64,000 nt of DNA from Episyrphus balteatus. Its lineage: Eukaryota; Arthropoda; Insecta; Diptera; Syrphidae. A program made the position numbers and the translations under genes. This document shows, one piece after another, positions 55,445-64,000 of the stretch. The stretch is taken from assembly GCF_945859705.1 (NCBI RefSeq), contig NC_079134.1, positions 67,824,625-67,888,624 on the forward strand, given 5' to 3'. The notes under the pieces were generated by a model. It was given only the letters and a program-made list of their open reading frames with translations. It made no database searches and was not told the origin of the DNA. Numbering within the stretch: position 1 is the stretch's first letter; each line of letters begins with the position of its first letter.

Positions 55445-55874
55445 GGCTGCTCTTCCTCTTGATTCGAATCACCTTGATAAAGTCTGATTCTGGCTGGGCT
55501 TTCGGTGGTTCTTGTCCGGCATCGATCATTTCGGCGTCATTATTATCCACAATGACCTGTCTGGTTTTGGCGATGTCGTCTAAGTCCTCGATATCGGACA
55601 GTAGAGCTTCTTTTTCCTCCTCTTGTTCTTCTGCTGGCTGTTCTTGATCCTCTTGTTCTTCTGCTGGCTGTTCTTGATCCTCTTCTTCTTGTTGGTCGTC
55701 ATCTTCTTGTTGCTGGTCATCTTCTTCAGTATAGGGCTCATCGAAGGCATTGAGCTTCTCATGTATTTGGAGCAGAAACTCCTTTACATGAGAAGAAATG
55801 CCTTCTCTGACCTTTTTTATGAATTCGTCATAGGTAGCGGCTGCTTCGTCCTTCCGCTTTTCCTTTTTACCCAT
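55434..55874 (-). CDS. upstream acidic ORF of the jockey-type LINE
   Basis: A 146-codon frame (ATG at 55874, MGKKEKRKDEAAATYDEFIK) precedes ORF1. It has a short predicted helical start, a highly acidic Gln/Glu/Asp middle with the 10-residue unit QEQPAEEQED in tandem, and a basic end KVIRIKRKSSHVF. Its stop overlaps the ORF1 start in ATGTCTTCTGA (11 bases), mirroring the ORF1/ORF2 overlap. I know no named domain in it. Jockey elements are usually described with two ORFs, so it may be a lineage-specific third protein, or the original N-terminus of ORF1 separated by a frameshift. Lack of internal stops and the neat overlap favour a real ORF. Confidence 0.6.
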   Translation of the reverse strand: MGKKEKRKDEAAATYDEFIKKVREGISSHVKEFLLQIHEKLNAFDEPYTEEDDQQQEDDDQQEEEDQEQPAEEQEDQEQPAEEQEEEKEALLSDIEDLDDIAKTRQVIVDNNDAEMIDAGQEPPKAQPESDFIKVIRIKRKSSHVF

Positions 55875-56174
55875 GTTTATGATGGGTCGGTAATCCTTAT
55901 TGATGGAAATAATTAAGTTTAATCCTAATCGGTAAAATACTTTACGATTAGGGATTAAGTTAATTTGGGTAATTATCCCTTTTTCTGGTTAATCCGTCCA
56001 GGTAGCTGGCAGGTAGTCGGATTTAATCCCTTTTTTTTGGTGGTGGTTTTGCTATGGTGGTGGTTTTTTGTATGTTGTCCGCTAACACGTCCGTTCTCAC
56101 TGACTTGCTTGCTTGCACTGTGACTGTCTCCGGTCGGTGTCCACACTGTCCTTTTATACCGGAACCCCGAGACT
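55875..56174 (-). promoter_or_regulatory. LINE 5' leader and candidate promoter
   Basis: On the minus strand TATAAAAGG (56158-56150) is followed about 35 bases later by GACCGGAGACAGT, like a start-site/downstream element. The remainder is G-rich and T-rich leader sequence with TCCCTAATCG-type repeats near 55920-55960. A 14-bp ACTGTCTCCGGTCG is shared with 51290-51306, on the other side of the LINE. Whether the TATA belongs to the LINE or to the flanking LTR is uncertain. Confidence 0.4.
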
Positions 56175-57723
56175 CAACGGCGGATCCAGGGGGGCACGGG
56201 GGCAGTTTTGATATCGACAATCAAGGTATGAATGGTATTCTAAAAAAAAAATGTATTGTATGTATGTATGCACCTCTATTTTTTCATACGGATAGGTTGA
56301 AAAAACACACTTAAACAAATTGCACTTTTTTCGTTTTTTTTTTAACATTATTGTTTTTAGAATAGCGCAATACGCCACACCATTGCATAACCTATGCAAC
56401 ATATTATTGAACTGCTGGATATGTAGAACAATCTCGCATTTCAAGAGTTTGCCAAAGTTTGCACCCCTAACTTATAGATTTTTATAAATATTTTGTTTTT
56501 GAGAAAATTTCTCTAGGGATACCTTTAAAAACATGTAAAGAAATAGTATTCCAAATTTCAAAAGAATCGGTGCAGTAGCTTTGAATTTATGAGGTGAACC
56601 GGCTTTAAAAACAATAGTTGTGGGGAGAACGATTTAAAGTTTTGAACTCTGGACTAAAACGTTCGTAACCGAAATATTAAAATACTCATAACTTGGTCAA
56701 TTTGTCTCCAATAGACCTACAATTTGAACACAATATTTTTGAGATATAAAAAATTTTAATGCAAATAAAAAAAAAAACTTGGTTTCCCGGGAAAAAAGTG
56801 TTTCATTTTTTTTTTATTCTTACGAGTAGGAACTTTAATATTTATTAGAATGTAGTCTTTGACTAAAAACTATACCGGGTCATTAAATAATGGTATAAAT
56901 ATGTCCATAATATTGCAAAATTTTATACAAAACTATTTAATGAAACAACAGTCAAAAAATAAAATAAAGAATAAATTACTAACTTTAAGAAAAGTTATAG
57001 CACAGGATTTTACGTGCATTTTATGACTTTTACTATTTTTTTTTCTCCCGGCTAATCGGGAGGTATGTGGATAAGCACTTAAGTGGCTTTTACTGTACCA
57101 AGAAAATGAAAACTTTCCCTCCCGAATAACTTTTTTGTCATTTGGTACCTATTTGATGTGGAAAATGTGCCCAAATATTTTTGGCCAGGTCTTAGACCAA
57201 AATACCGCACTGTGCGTCGTTACAATTCGCTCTTGTCAGTCAGTCGTATGATACTTCACATTATTTCTAACTGTTATTGCTGATTTTTTTACCAATAGGG
57301 AAGTTCGAACATTTGTCCTTGTCTTCTCTTTCTATTTACACTTACCATTTTGACGTTTTAAACTCGGCGAAAATCAAAACAAACCAGCAAAAACAAACCA
57401 ACAAAACAAAAAAGCAAAAAAAAAAGCATAGAAATATATTTTAAATTCCGTAATTTTTTCGATTTTTAGACACTAAATTAAATTAAAGTAGAACGTTACT
57501 ACCAAAAAAACACTTGAAATCGATTTGTATGAGTTTTTTTTTTACAAACAACAGTTCTTTAAAATTGCGCGCGTCCTTGAAAAATTTGGTTTGTTTTGAT
57601 CTTCACCCAGTTTAGGAGATATTTTTTTCTATTTTCTTTTGTTCTTTTGGTACTGACAGATGAGCGAAATTCCGAATCCGTCCCTTGTGCTCCCTCCAGA
57701 AAAAAATCCTGGATCCGCCCTTG
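56175..57723. mobile_element. hAT-like non-autonomous element
   Basis: Ends CAACGGCGGATCCAGG and CCTGGATCCGCCCTTG are inverted. Flanks CCGAGACT (56167-56174) and TCGAGACT (57724-57731) differ at one base, an 8-bp duplication as in hAT. The 1.55-kb interior shows no transposase. It has another CTCCCGGCTAATCGGGAG hairpin near 57045-57062. Confidence 0.75.
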
Positions 57724-57989
57724 TCGAGACTCGAGAATGTCCCCGAAGGCTCTCGTCTCTGCCTCTCGAAACTTCCTTTCCAGGAGGGGCGCTTCATATT
57801 TCCAGTCCAGTGGTATATTTTTGGGATATTCAGCAGTCGAGGGATGTGTTCAGAGGGTAGGTAGTTTCTTAATTATTTAAGGTGAGTTCACATTTCTACC
57901 TTTGGTTTAGTAGGTAGTGTGTTCGGACATTTATCTCAAAAGTAGTTCAGAAATTCATCGTTACAATATATTAAATTAAATAATTTGCT
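57724..57989. other. no recognised feature
   Basis: Sequence flanking the hAT-like element, moderately GC-rich to 57860 and then AT-rich. Nothing is recognised. It may include remains of whatever the jockey LINE and hAT element inserted into. Confidence 0.4.
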
Positions 57990-58736
57990 TTATTTGGAAA
58001 TTGGATCACCTAAAGCATAGGACGTTCTATGGGTTGGTTCCCATAGAAACGGTCTTGACCTTAACGATCGCTGAGGAGCATACAAATTAAATTGAAAAAG
58101 CAAATTGCCACAGTCAATGGTACAACACAATACGTCCCGAACAAACATGACACTATGCATTTTTCGTCTCACTTCTAGGGATTGAAGACCAAGCAATAAG
58201 CATTTCGAGACATATGAATGCCGATCATTATTATTGTTTCCAAAGAAACCAAGAAGAGCGAAGCACAAAAAATTTTTTGGAATTTTTTCGATTCGATTGA
58301 TGTTTTTTGCTGTTGTAGGGTTCCATATAATGCAACAATATTCCAGCATAGAACGGACCAATTAACAGAATAAGGATTTCAAGGTGTAAGGATCCTTAAA
58401 TCCCTTACCCATCCTCACTCCTGCCCACCCTAACCCTGGGGATCACAATGGATCCATCGAGATCCGAGTGGGATAACTCGACTAGTCGGATTATCACCCC
58501 GTTCAACCTAACCTAACCTAAGGATCCTTAAATTCAAAAGAATTTCTTTTGAGAAATCCAAGTGCTGAGTTAAAAAATTTATGTGAGAGTCAAAAGACAA
58601 TACCATCAAAAACTACCCCTAAATCTTCAAACTCATTCACAACAAGCAAAGGTTTATTCAGTAAAGTATATGATAGAACCATATGAAAAAGTGTTCTATT
58701 ATTAAGCATGCAAGCACACTTTTTAATATTTAACTC
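57990..58736 (-). pseudogene. LINE RT C-terminal region
   Basis: The minus strand reads LNIKKCACMLNNRTLFHMVL, then EFEDLGVVFDGIVF, a stop, FFNSALGFLKRNSFEFK. After the 118-bp insertion at 58402-58519 come VRSMLEYCCIIWNPTT, NINRIEKIPKNFLCFAL and FQFNLYAPQRSLRSRPFLW. The D-L-G-V/I-x-F-D and L-E-Y-x-x-x-I-W-N-P motifs are typical of the thumb and C-terminal part of LINE RTs. At least one stop and one frame change. Confidence 0.75.
58402..58519. mobile_element. 118-bp retroposed unit, 14-bp TSD
   Basis: AAGGATCCTTAAAT occurs at 58388-58401 and 58520-58533, a perfect 14-bp duplication. The unit is GC-rich for this window (ACCCTGGGGATCACAATGGA, GGATTATCACCCCGTTC) and ends CCTAACCTAACCT. On the minus strand it begins AGGTTAGGTTAGG, a short tandem head. 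Long duplication and small size fit LINE-mobilised retroposition of a small RNA; the source RNA is not identified. Confidence 0.6.
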
Positions 58737-58739
58737 TAA

Positions 58740-60962
58740 GGGCGATTTTGTTCACTATTGCTCAACTTGAAGCAAACTCTCAAGTTAACAAACTTGAGAG
58801 TTGACTCAAACTCGAGAGTTAAAACAGAAGTTGAGAATCTATTTTGTTCACTATTTTTTTCTTAACTCTCGAGTTTATAAAGCAAAAGTTGGCTAACTTT
58901 CAGTTTTAAAAATATCCCTAGGATATTTGTGACAGCTGAACCAAATACTGCCAATTCAATGTCATCTATATCAATGTCTTTTATATTTTGTGCAATTTTT
59001 GTGTTTCAAATGTGAAATTTGTTTTAACAATAATTTAAAATCGGCTTTTAACTTTATTTTGTTTTATTTTAACTCGAATTTTGAGCAAATAATTTTCTTT
59101 TTGCAAAAGTTTGAATGTGCCTTTTGACACCAAAAATTCTGAAGCTATATGTATATGTATATTAGACTGGGCCAAAAAAATAAAATATTTTTTTTTTTGA
59201 AAGTAACTTCGAAAATCATGTTCAGGATGATGAAAAAAAAATTTGGTGAAAATTTGAGCCGTTAAAAAAAATTTTAAGAGGTCTATCATCGGTGTTTTTT
59301 ATTTTTATACATGACATGATGTTTTACAACAGAACTGCTAGACGATCAAAGTAAAAAAAATGTCTGTTCATTTTTTCTTATATAAAATTAAATTTCCTAC
59401 AAAAAAGATCTAATTGAAAATTTTCGTCAGACGAGCCGTATTCGAGTAATTAAGCTTTTTAAATCGAAGTGTTTTTTCAATTTGCCTGTTTCACTTTGGA
59501 ATTTTGTGATGAGCAAATAAGTGAATAGAAAAATAAAACCTTGACAGATTCTTATAGGAAATTTAATTCTCTACAAAAAAGGTCTTGTAGTAATTTGCCC
59601 TAAATTGAGTTTTGAAGAAGTTATTCACGATTTAAATCGAGAAAAAAATTAAAAAATCAATTTTCAATTTCAAAATTTTCTAATTCACTGAAAATTCAAT
59701 ATTTTCAAATTAGCAAGATGTTTTCTTGTAGGGAATTAAACGTTCTATAAAAAGTTCCTTGGCAGCAAATTAATTGCTTTAACCGTTAAGAAGATATTCG
59801 TATCAAAACCAATGCCCACTGATTTCAATAGTTTTCTTATGACAAGTATGCATTTGCGATTTGAATACGATTATCTTCTAAACGGTTAAAGCAATTAATT
59901 TGCTGCCAAGGAATTTTTTATAGAACGTTTAATTCCCTACAAGAAAACATCTTGCTAATTTGAAAATATTGAATTTTCAGTGAATTAGAAAATTTTGAAA
60001 TTGAAAATTGATTTTTTAATTTTTTTCTCGATTTAAATCGTGAATAACTTCTTCAAAACTCAATTTAGGGCAAATTACTACAAGACCTTTTTTGTAGAGA
60101 ATTAAATTTCCTATAAGAATCTGTCAAGGTTTTATTTTTCTATTCACTTATTTGCTCATCACAAAATTCCAAAGTGAAACAGGCAAATTGAAAAAACACT
60201 TCGATTTAAAAAGCTTAATAACTCGAATACGGCTCGTCTGACGAAAATTTTCAATTGGATCTTTTTTGTAGGAAATTTAATTTTATATAAGAAAAAATGA
60301 ACAGAAATTTTTTTTACTTTGATCGTCTAGCAGTTCTGTTGTAAAACATCATATCATGTATAAAAATAAAAAACACCGATGATAGACCTCTTAAAATTTT
60401 TTTTAACGGCTCAAATTTTCACCAAATTTTTTTTTCATCATCCTGAACATGATTTTCGAAGTTACTTTCAAAAAAAAAAATATTTTATTTTTTTGGCCCA
60501 GTCTAATGTATATGTATATGTGTATAAATACAAAACGGTGGGAAATGTTAATGATTCATTTGATGAATTATTATTATCTAAACTAATGTTTTGATATTAA
60601 ATGTAAAGTGCAACCATGAGTGATATTCGCCTAGATTTTAATTATTTGATTGCTTAATAAATCTGTAAAGTTCTACGAGCCACTTCAGTTCATTATTTAA
60701 CATCCATTTTGCCCATAAATAATTTTTTTTACCACGATAAATTGTTTAAAACAAAAATTTATAATAAAACATGAAATTTTTCTATGCAAAACCTCAAGTT
60801 TGCTTCATAACTTCTACTTTTTCCGGAAGTTGAGAAGTTGATAAACTCTCGAGTTGAAAATCGAAAGTTATAAACGTCAACTTTTAGTGAACAAAAGCAA
60901 ATTCGAAAGTTGAAGATAAAAATCCTCAAGTTATGTTCAACTTCTAGTGAACAAAATCGCCC
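58740..60962. mobile_element. Harbinger-like element, TSD TAA, split by palindrome
   Basis: Ends GGGCGATTTTGTTCACTA and TAGTGAACAAAATCGCCC are perfect inverted repeats flanked by TAA (58737-58739 and 60963-60965). Subterminal TCTCAAGTT / CTCGAGAGTT motifs repeat in both orientations. TWA duplication and G-rich ends fit PIF/Harbinger. Without the nested element it is about 880 bp and non-coding. Confidence 0.8.
59163..60505. mobile_element. 1343-bp hAT-like palindrome, 8-bp TSD
   Basis: Ends TAGACTGGGCCAAAAAAA are inverted, and ATGTATAT flanks both sides (59155-59162 and 60506-60513). The two arms of about 640 bp are almost identical, with only isolated differences, around a centre near 59835. 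The same 42-residue frame (MIDLLKFFLTAQIF...) can be read outward from both ends because of this. Terminal TAG-x-CTGGGCC and the 8-bp site fit hAT. It shares internal phrases with 22415-23125 and 6464-7120. Confidence 0.85.
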
Positions 60963-60965
60963 TAA

Positions 60966-61345
60966 ATCATTTAAAAAACACCTTTTTGAAAATTCGTTAA
61001 GATCTTTTTAAAAAGAAAGCAATCATTTATATCAGCCACTACAGCATAAAACTTGACGTCATCCGCAAACATTAAACAACTGCAAAAACTAAGAATATTA
61101 TGCAAATCATTAACAAGAAGCAAAATTAGGACGGGGCCCAAATGGCTTCCTTCGGGAACCCCCGAACTGGCCATTATTGCTATTGAAAAAAACATCATAA
61201 TGGCGACAAATTGCTTCCGCCCGAATAAATATGAATAAAACCACTTAAGCATATTTCCGAAAAATCCAAGACAATAAAGTTTTTTTTAATAACACTCTGA
61301 TATTGACCCTATTAAAGGCTTTTACAAAGTCAGTACGAGTATATA
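60966..61345 (-). pseudogene. LINE RT central motifs
   Basis: The minus strand reads YTRTDFVKAFNRVNIRVLL (first catalytic Asp), LFGRKQFVAI, ASSGVPEGSHLGPVLILLLV and CLMFADDVKFYAVV, where FADD is the catalytic pair. Frames shift near 61255. It connects on the high side to the endonuclease segment without the fingers region. Confidence 0.75.
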
Positions 61346-61459
61346 CAACATGAACTTAATTATGCGATTATATTTGGATCTGAAGATACATGGTCGCAAT
61401 ATTTCATTGTTGTTGGAAATCCAATGTACTTTCGTTTAGAGTTTTAAATTTTCCAATAT

Positions 61460-62046
61460 AATTTTGGGTTGTTCTTAAGTTTATACTCTAAAGATTGAAT
61501 ATGCGAAGCGTACAAACATTTTGAAAGAAAAATAAACTCCTTAAGGAATAATTTGATTGACGTTTAACTTAAAAATTGACAAAAACTTTGAAAACATCTC
61601 ACTTACTGATAGATCCCGTATTTCATTGATCCAATTTACATTTTCAAAAGCAAAATTAAGTTCATTCATATAATTTTCACTAAATTTATAAACCAGAGAA
61701 AGCTTGTAGCAAGATGATGAATTATTTTTTTTTTAAAGGCAAACCTTTTTCCATAACTACATTTACGTTATCTGAAATAAAAATAAGATCAAGTAACCAG
61801 TTCAAAGAATTAAAACTATTGTTTATTTGTACTAAATTTAAAGAAAATAAAAAATCAATGACATAAGTTTCGATATCAGATGATAAATTTAATGGTAACA
61901 TTTTAAAATCATCACTATGAACCCAGTTTAATGCGCTAAGATTAAAATCTCCAAGTACACAAATATGACTATCAGTTTTACTATTATTTAAGACAGATTC
62001 AATATTAAATAAATGTTTTTCATAAAGATAAAATAAACGAAATAAA
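61460..62046 (-). pseudogene. LINE endonuclease C-terminal part and linker
   Basis: The minus strand reads LYEKHLFNIESVLNNSKTDS, then HICVLGDFNLSALNWV (catalytic Asp-x-Asn), INNSFNSLNWLLDLIFIS and SFENVNWINEI-type linker sequence to about 61560. These are the second half of a LINE apurinic-type endonuclease. The N-terminal half is absent beyond 62046. Confidence 0.7.
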
Positions 62047-62067
62047 CAATTATACTTACATACTTAC

Positions 62068-62105
62068 CTGGATCGTTACCGAATCGTCGTCATCAGCTGC
62101 TGTAC
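62068..62105 (-). other. possible small exon (splice-like signals)
   Basis: On the minus strand TTTCACTAG precedes and GTAAGTATG follows a 38-bp GC-richer block that can read GTAADDDDSVTIQ in one frame. The signals are good, but no protein family is recognised. Exon status is a guess. Confidence 0.2.
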
Positions 62106-62119
62106 CTAGTGAAATTCAT

Positions 62120-62520
62120 CCCCCGTGTTCCCTTAATTACTCCCCTTATATGTATATATATAATTCTTCCAATCCCAGTGTTTTCAAGTGTTCGTTGTGT
62201 TTATTTGTAAATAATTTTATAAATATTAGTTAAGTGCAAACAAACAAAAAAAAAAGAAAAAAAAAAAACATTTAATTTAGATATATCATATTACCTATAA
62301 GGCATACTTAATTACCAAAAAAAAAAAAAAATAGAATTTTTAATTAAAAGAAAATCAAAAATTCATAAGTGATAGGTCATCCCCTCCCCTTAAATAATAA
62401 AAAAATAAAAAAAAGGAAAAAAAAGAAAAAGTTATCAAAAAAAAAATATATATATATATTCAAAACAAACAATTTTTAAATTATAAAAAAAAAAACAAAA
62501 AAAAAAAGAAATTACTTAAT
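62120..62520. other. A-rich region without recognised gene
   Basis: Long A runs and AT microsatellite stretches (for example 62445-62458). Nothing is recognised. It could be an intron or intergenic spacer of an unseen gene. Confidence 0.4.
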
Positions 62521-62527
62521 TCACAGG

Positions 62528-62582
62528 TACCTTCATATGTATGCCAGAGCGGTGCACCTCTTCGGATTTTACGTGTGACAAG
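62528..62582 (+). other. possible exon with start codon
   Basis: TTAATTCACAG precedes and GTAAGTGG follows a GC-richer ~55-bp block. From its second ATG it reads MPERCTSSDFTCDK up to the donor. The flanks are A- and T-rich. The combination of acceptor, donor and sudden composition change suggests an exon, possibly with a translation start, of an unidentified gene to the right. There is no homology support. Confidence 0.25.
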
Positions 62583-62589
62583 TAAGTGG

Positions 62590-63060
62590 TATTTTATTTA
62601 AATGTAAAAACGAAAAAAAATACAGGCATGTAATCAATTTGATTTGAAAAAGTTTGTTTTGAGTTTAGGTTATATTTTTTTTTTATATACATAAGAATAA
62701 GAAAAAAACAAAAAAAAAACGTATGTCATATAAAATCAAATCTAAATAATTCATATCATTAAATCTTATCAAAATAATTAATCCAATTTTTTTTTATGAA
62801 TTGTTAATTCACTAGCAACATGGTTGCCAACTATTTTTAATTATTCAACAATTTTTTTTATAGTTAAATTATATTATTAACGCCTAACAATAAATTTAAT
62901 TTAATTGAATTCTCAAACCAACAAATTTTTTATCTGTTTTTTTTTTTTTTTTTTTTCTCTTACTATGGATGGCTCCGTGGCATGATGAATTGGGAAGTCG
63001 CTTCAAGCATTTTTTTTTTTTTTTAGATGTTCCTGGATTTTTTTTTTATAAGGGTTAACA
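62590..63060. other. no recognised feature
   Basis: AT-rich sequence with poly-T tracts at 62938-62956 and 63010-63024. A short GC-richer segment (TGGATGGCTCCGTGGCATGA, 62967-62986) is not recognised. Confidence 0.4.
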
Positions 63061-63660
63061 TGACTATGTAAGAGAATTAGTCAAGGGTGGAAGTGACACA
63101 GATGAGATCAACATAAAAGGGTAAGCACATAATAACATTAGTTCGGGGCTGCTGCGATAATAAGGAGGAAGCAGCAGCCATGGTGGTATCGCGAAGATAC
63201 ATGGGTGGGCAAATCCTCCGGAGGGTCATCAACACCTTGACCCTCCCCCCCTCTGAGAAATCACACTCACACACACACACACACCATCATAGAACGAATT
63301 TCGGGCTCAACTATTTTTTTTTTGTTGAACCCTACAAATCCTCGCGATTTTAAAATTTTTTTTTTGGCATGATGTTAAATGCGTAACATCGGCACAGCGC
63401 TACGGTAGTAAGAACTCCGACGAGCTAGGATGTGCTACGCTAGCATGCCAGCTGCCGTAGCCTGTGCCCCTCTTCTTCCTGCTGCCAGGATCGGCCTCCT
63501 GTTCCTGTAAACATGGAGGTCGTAATGGTGGTAATGGGTTGGAGAGGTAAAGGATTCTCAGACTTGGACTCTAGGAGTTCAAGGTTTAACTCCAATGGAA
63601 AGCCGTGAGATCCAAGTTTGGGAATCCTGCCGATAACACCTTCGGTTCGTTACAAAATAT
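63061..63660. other. GC-richer unassigned segment with CA microsatellite
   Basis: It contains a (CA)n tract at about 63264-63283 and a C-run CCCTCCCCCCCTC. An imperfect inverted pair, GCTACGGTAG (63402) and CTGCCGTAGC (63451), lies about 40 bp apart. Near 63585, GGAGTTCAAGGTTTAACTCC is a hairpin that loosely resembles a Pol III B box. Frames of up to 67 codons have no recognised relatives. Composition differs from its neighbours, so it may be a retroelement leader or a host region. Confidence 0.35.
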
Positions 63661-63684
63661 AATTAAATCGTTAAAAGAAAATTA

Positions 63685-64000
63685 CAGTATTTATCGCTTA
63701 TAAGAAACACGCTTATAAGAAAACCTCGCTTAAAAGAAACTCGAACAAAATCTACGTGTACTTTACCATATATTTATATGGTAATGTTGGTATGTTGAAT
63801 TATATGTTTATAAGAAACACGTTTATAAGAAAAACACTGATAAAAGAAACATTTTTCAAACCACGGACTTTCTTGCACACACATAAAGTTGGTTGGATTT
63901 AAGAAACTTTCAAAAAAATTACGAAACTAAAAAAACATGAGCCCTAAAGAAAAATTCAAAGCAACCTGTGCAAATGTCATTTGAGTTTGACATTATTTGA
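63685..64000 (+). mobile_element. left end of a pogo-like transposon, truncated by window
   Basis: After TA (63683-63684) the sequence CAGTATTTATCGCTTATAAG begins a set of tandem CTTATAAGAAACACG units (63697-63760 and 63808-63850). This resembles pogo/Tigger ends, which start CAGTATAATTCGCTTA in fly pogo. At 63937 an ATG reads MSPKEKFKATCANVI before a stop, a possible degenerate transposase start. The right end lies outside the window. Confidence 0.5.

Larger units (their letters stand above)
51327..56160 (-). mobile_element. jockey-clade LINE, nearly full length
   Basis: A poly(A) tail (T run at 51327-51338), a 3' UTR, ORF2 (54510-51586, uninterrupted), ORF1 (55444 to 54501, one frameshift) and an upstream ORF (55874-55434) lie in one orientation. 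The neighbouring ORFs overlap by 10-11 bases. The 5' leader extends to about 56160 and has TATAAAAGG on the minus strand near 56158-56150. The intact ORF2 and short tail suggest this is one of the youngest insertions in the window. Confidence 0.85.
57990..62046 (-). mobile_element. second decayed LINE, minus strand
   Basis: The endonuclease is at 61460-62046, the central RT at 60966-61345 and the C-terminal RT at 57990-58736, read on the minus strand. The gap 58740-60962 is a later DNA insertion with TAA duplication. RT motifs upstream of the first Asp are missing, so an internal deletion is likely. The 5' end is truncated near 62046. Confidence 0.75.

Noticed and set aside
52045..55650. Many open frames on the + strand opposite the jockey-type LINE (for example 52448-52714, 54674-55064 and 55179-55647)
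   Set aside because: They are antisense shadows of the intact ORF2, ORF1 and the acidic ORF, with low-complexity translations and no family resemblance.
58500..58525. Telomeric repeat tract (CCTAA)n
   Set aside because: Only about three units are present, inside a retroposed 118-bp unit bounded by a target duplication.
59035..60594. Two identical short proteins (MIDLLKFFLTAQIF...) on opposite strands
   Set aside because: They arise because the palindrome arms are mirror copies; terminal repeat sequence is being translated.
63585..63605. Pol III B box of another SINE
   Set aside because: The hairpin GGAGTT/AACTCC is too short, there is no A box at the right distance, and no second copy is seen.

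Overview
The window is eukaryotic, AT-rich and intron-bearing, almost certainly from an insect and most likely a fly (Diptera). It is dominated by decayed, deeply nested transposable elements: jockey-type and other non-LTR elements, BEL/Pao and Gypsy LTR elements, a Penelope-like element, Tc1/mariner, hAT-like, piggyBac-like and Harbinger-like DNA elements, a Helitron-like element and tRNA-related SINE-like repeats. No prokaryotic operons, rRNA genes or CRISPR arrays are visible.

The one host gene I can identify is a sorting nexin of the SNX1/SNX2 type (Snx1, + strand). Two BAR-domain exons lie at 11000-11101 and 11154-11306, and the last 16 codons plus stop lie at 41118-41168. Both splice junctions are phase 0 and GT-AG. 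The last intron is therefore about 29.8 kb and is filled by one stack of nested insertions. An outer element (12508-39216, 3-bp TSD ATT) was split by a roughly 2.6-kb palindromic element (12768-14847 plus 37331-38719). That was split by a long-LTR Gypsy element (14848-37326, TSD ATAG). The Gypsy element holds a BEL/Pao element, a palindromic Tc1 derivative, an 8-bp-TSD foldback and several MITEs. The palindrome also carries a foldback element with minisatellite ends (TSD TTTTCTTA), which itself contains a tRNA-like SINE.

Left of the Snx1 exons (1-10999) are a Penelope-like element with a GIY-YIG domain (minus strand, with a head-to-head partial copy), several palindromic elements, a piggyBac-like MITE with TTAA target sites, a LINE endonuclease fragment and a Tc1-like fragment. 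Upstream Snx1 exons (PX domain) are not seen here.

Right of Snx1: a decayed two-ORF LINE on the + strand (about 41700-47570) interrupted by a Helitron-like element and two MITEs; an inverted array of ~165-bp repeats (47940-49272); a Gypsy-type gag with a SAP domain (minus, 49278-50936); a nearly full-length jockey-clade LINE (minus, 51327 to about 56160) with an intact 974-aa EN-RT ORF and an unusual third upstream ORF; a hAT-like element (56175-57723); a second decayed LINE (minus, 57990-62046) split by a Harbinger-like element that contains a palindromic hAT-like element; and an A-rich tail with splice-like signals and the end of a pogo-like transposon at the right edge.

A recurrent feature is the long near-perfect palindrome (foldback) in elements of different transposon groups. 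Many insertion sites can be read directly, because the interrupted sequence or a sister arm supplies the empty site. Calls rest on reading motifs, splice signals, terminal repeats and target-site duplications by eye; family names below superfamily level are tentative.
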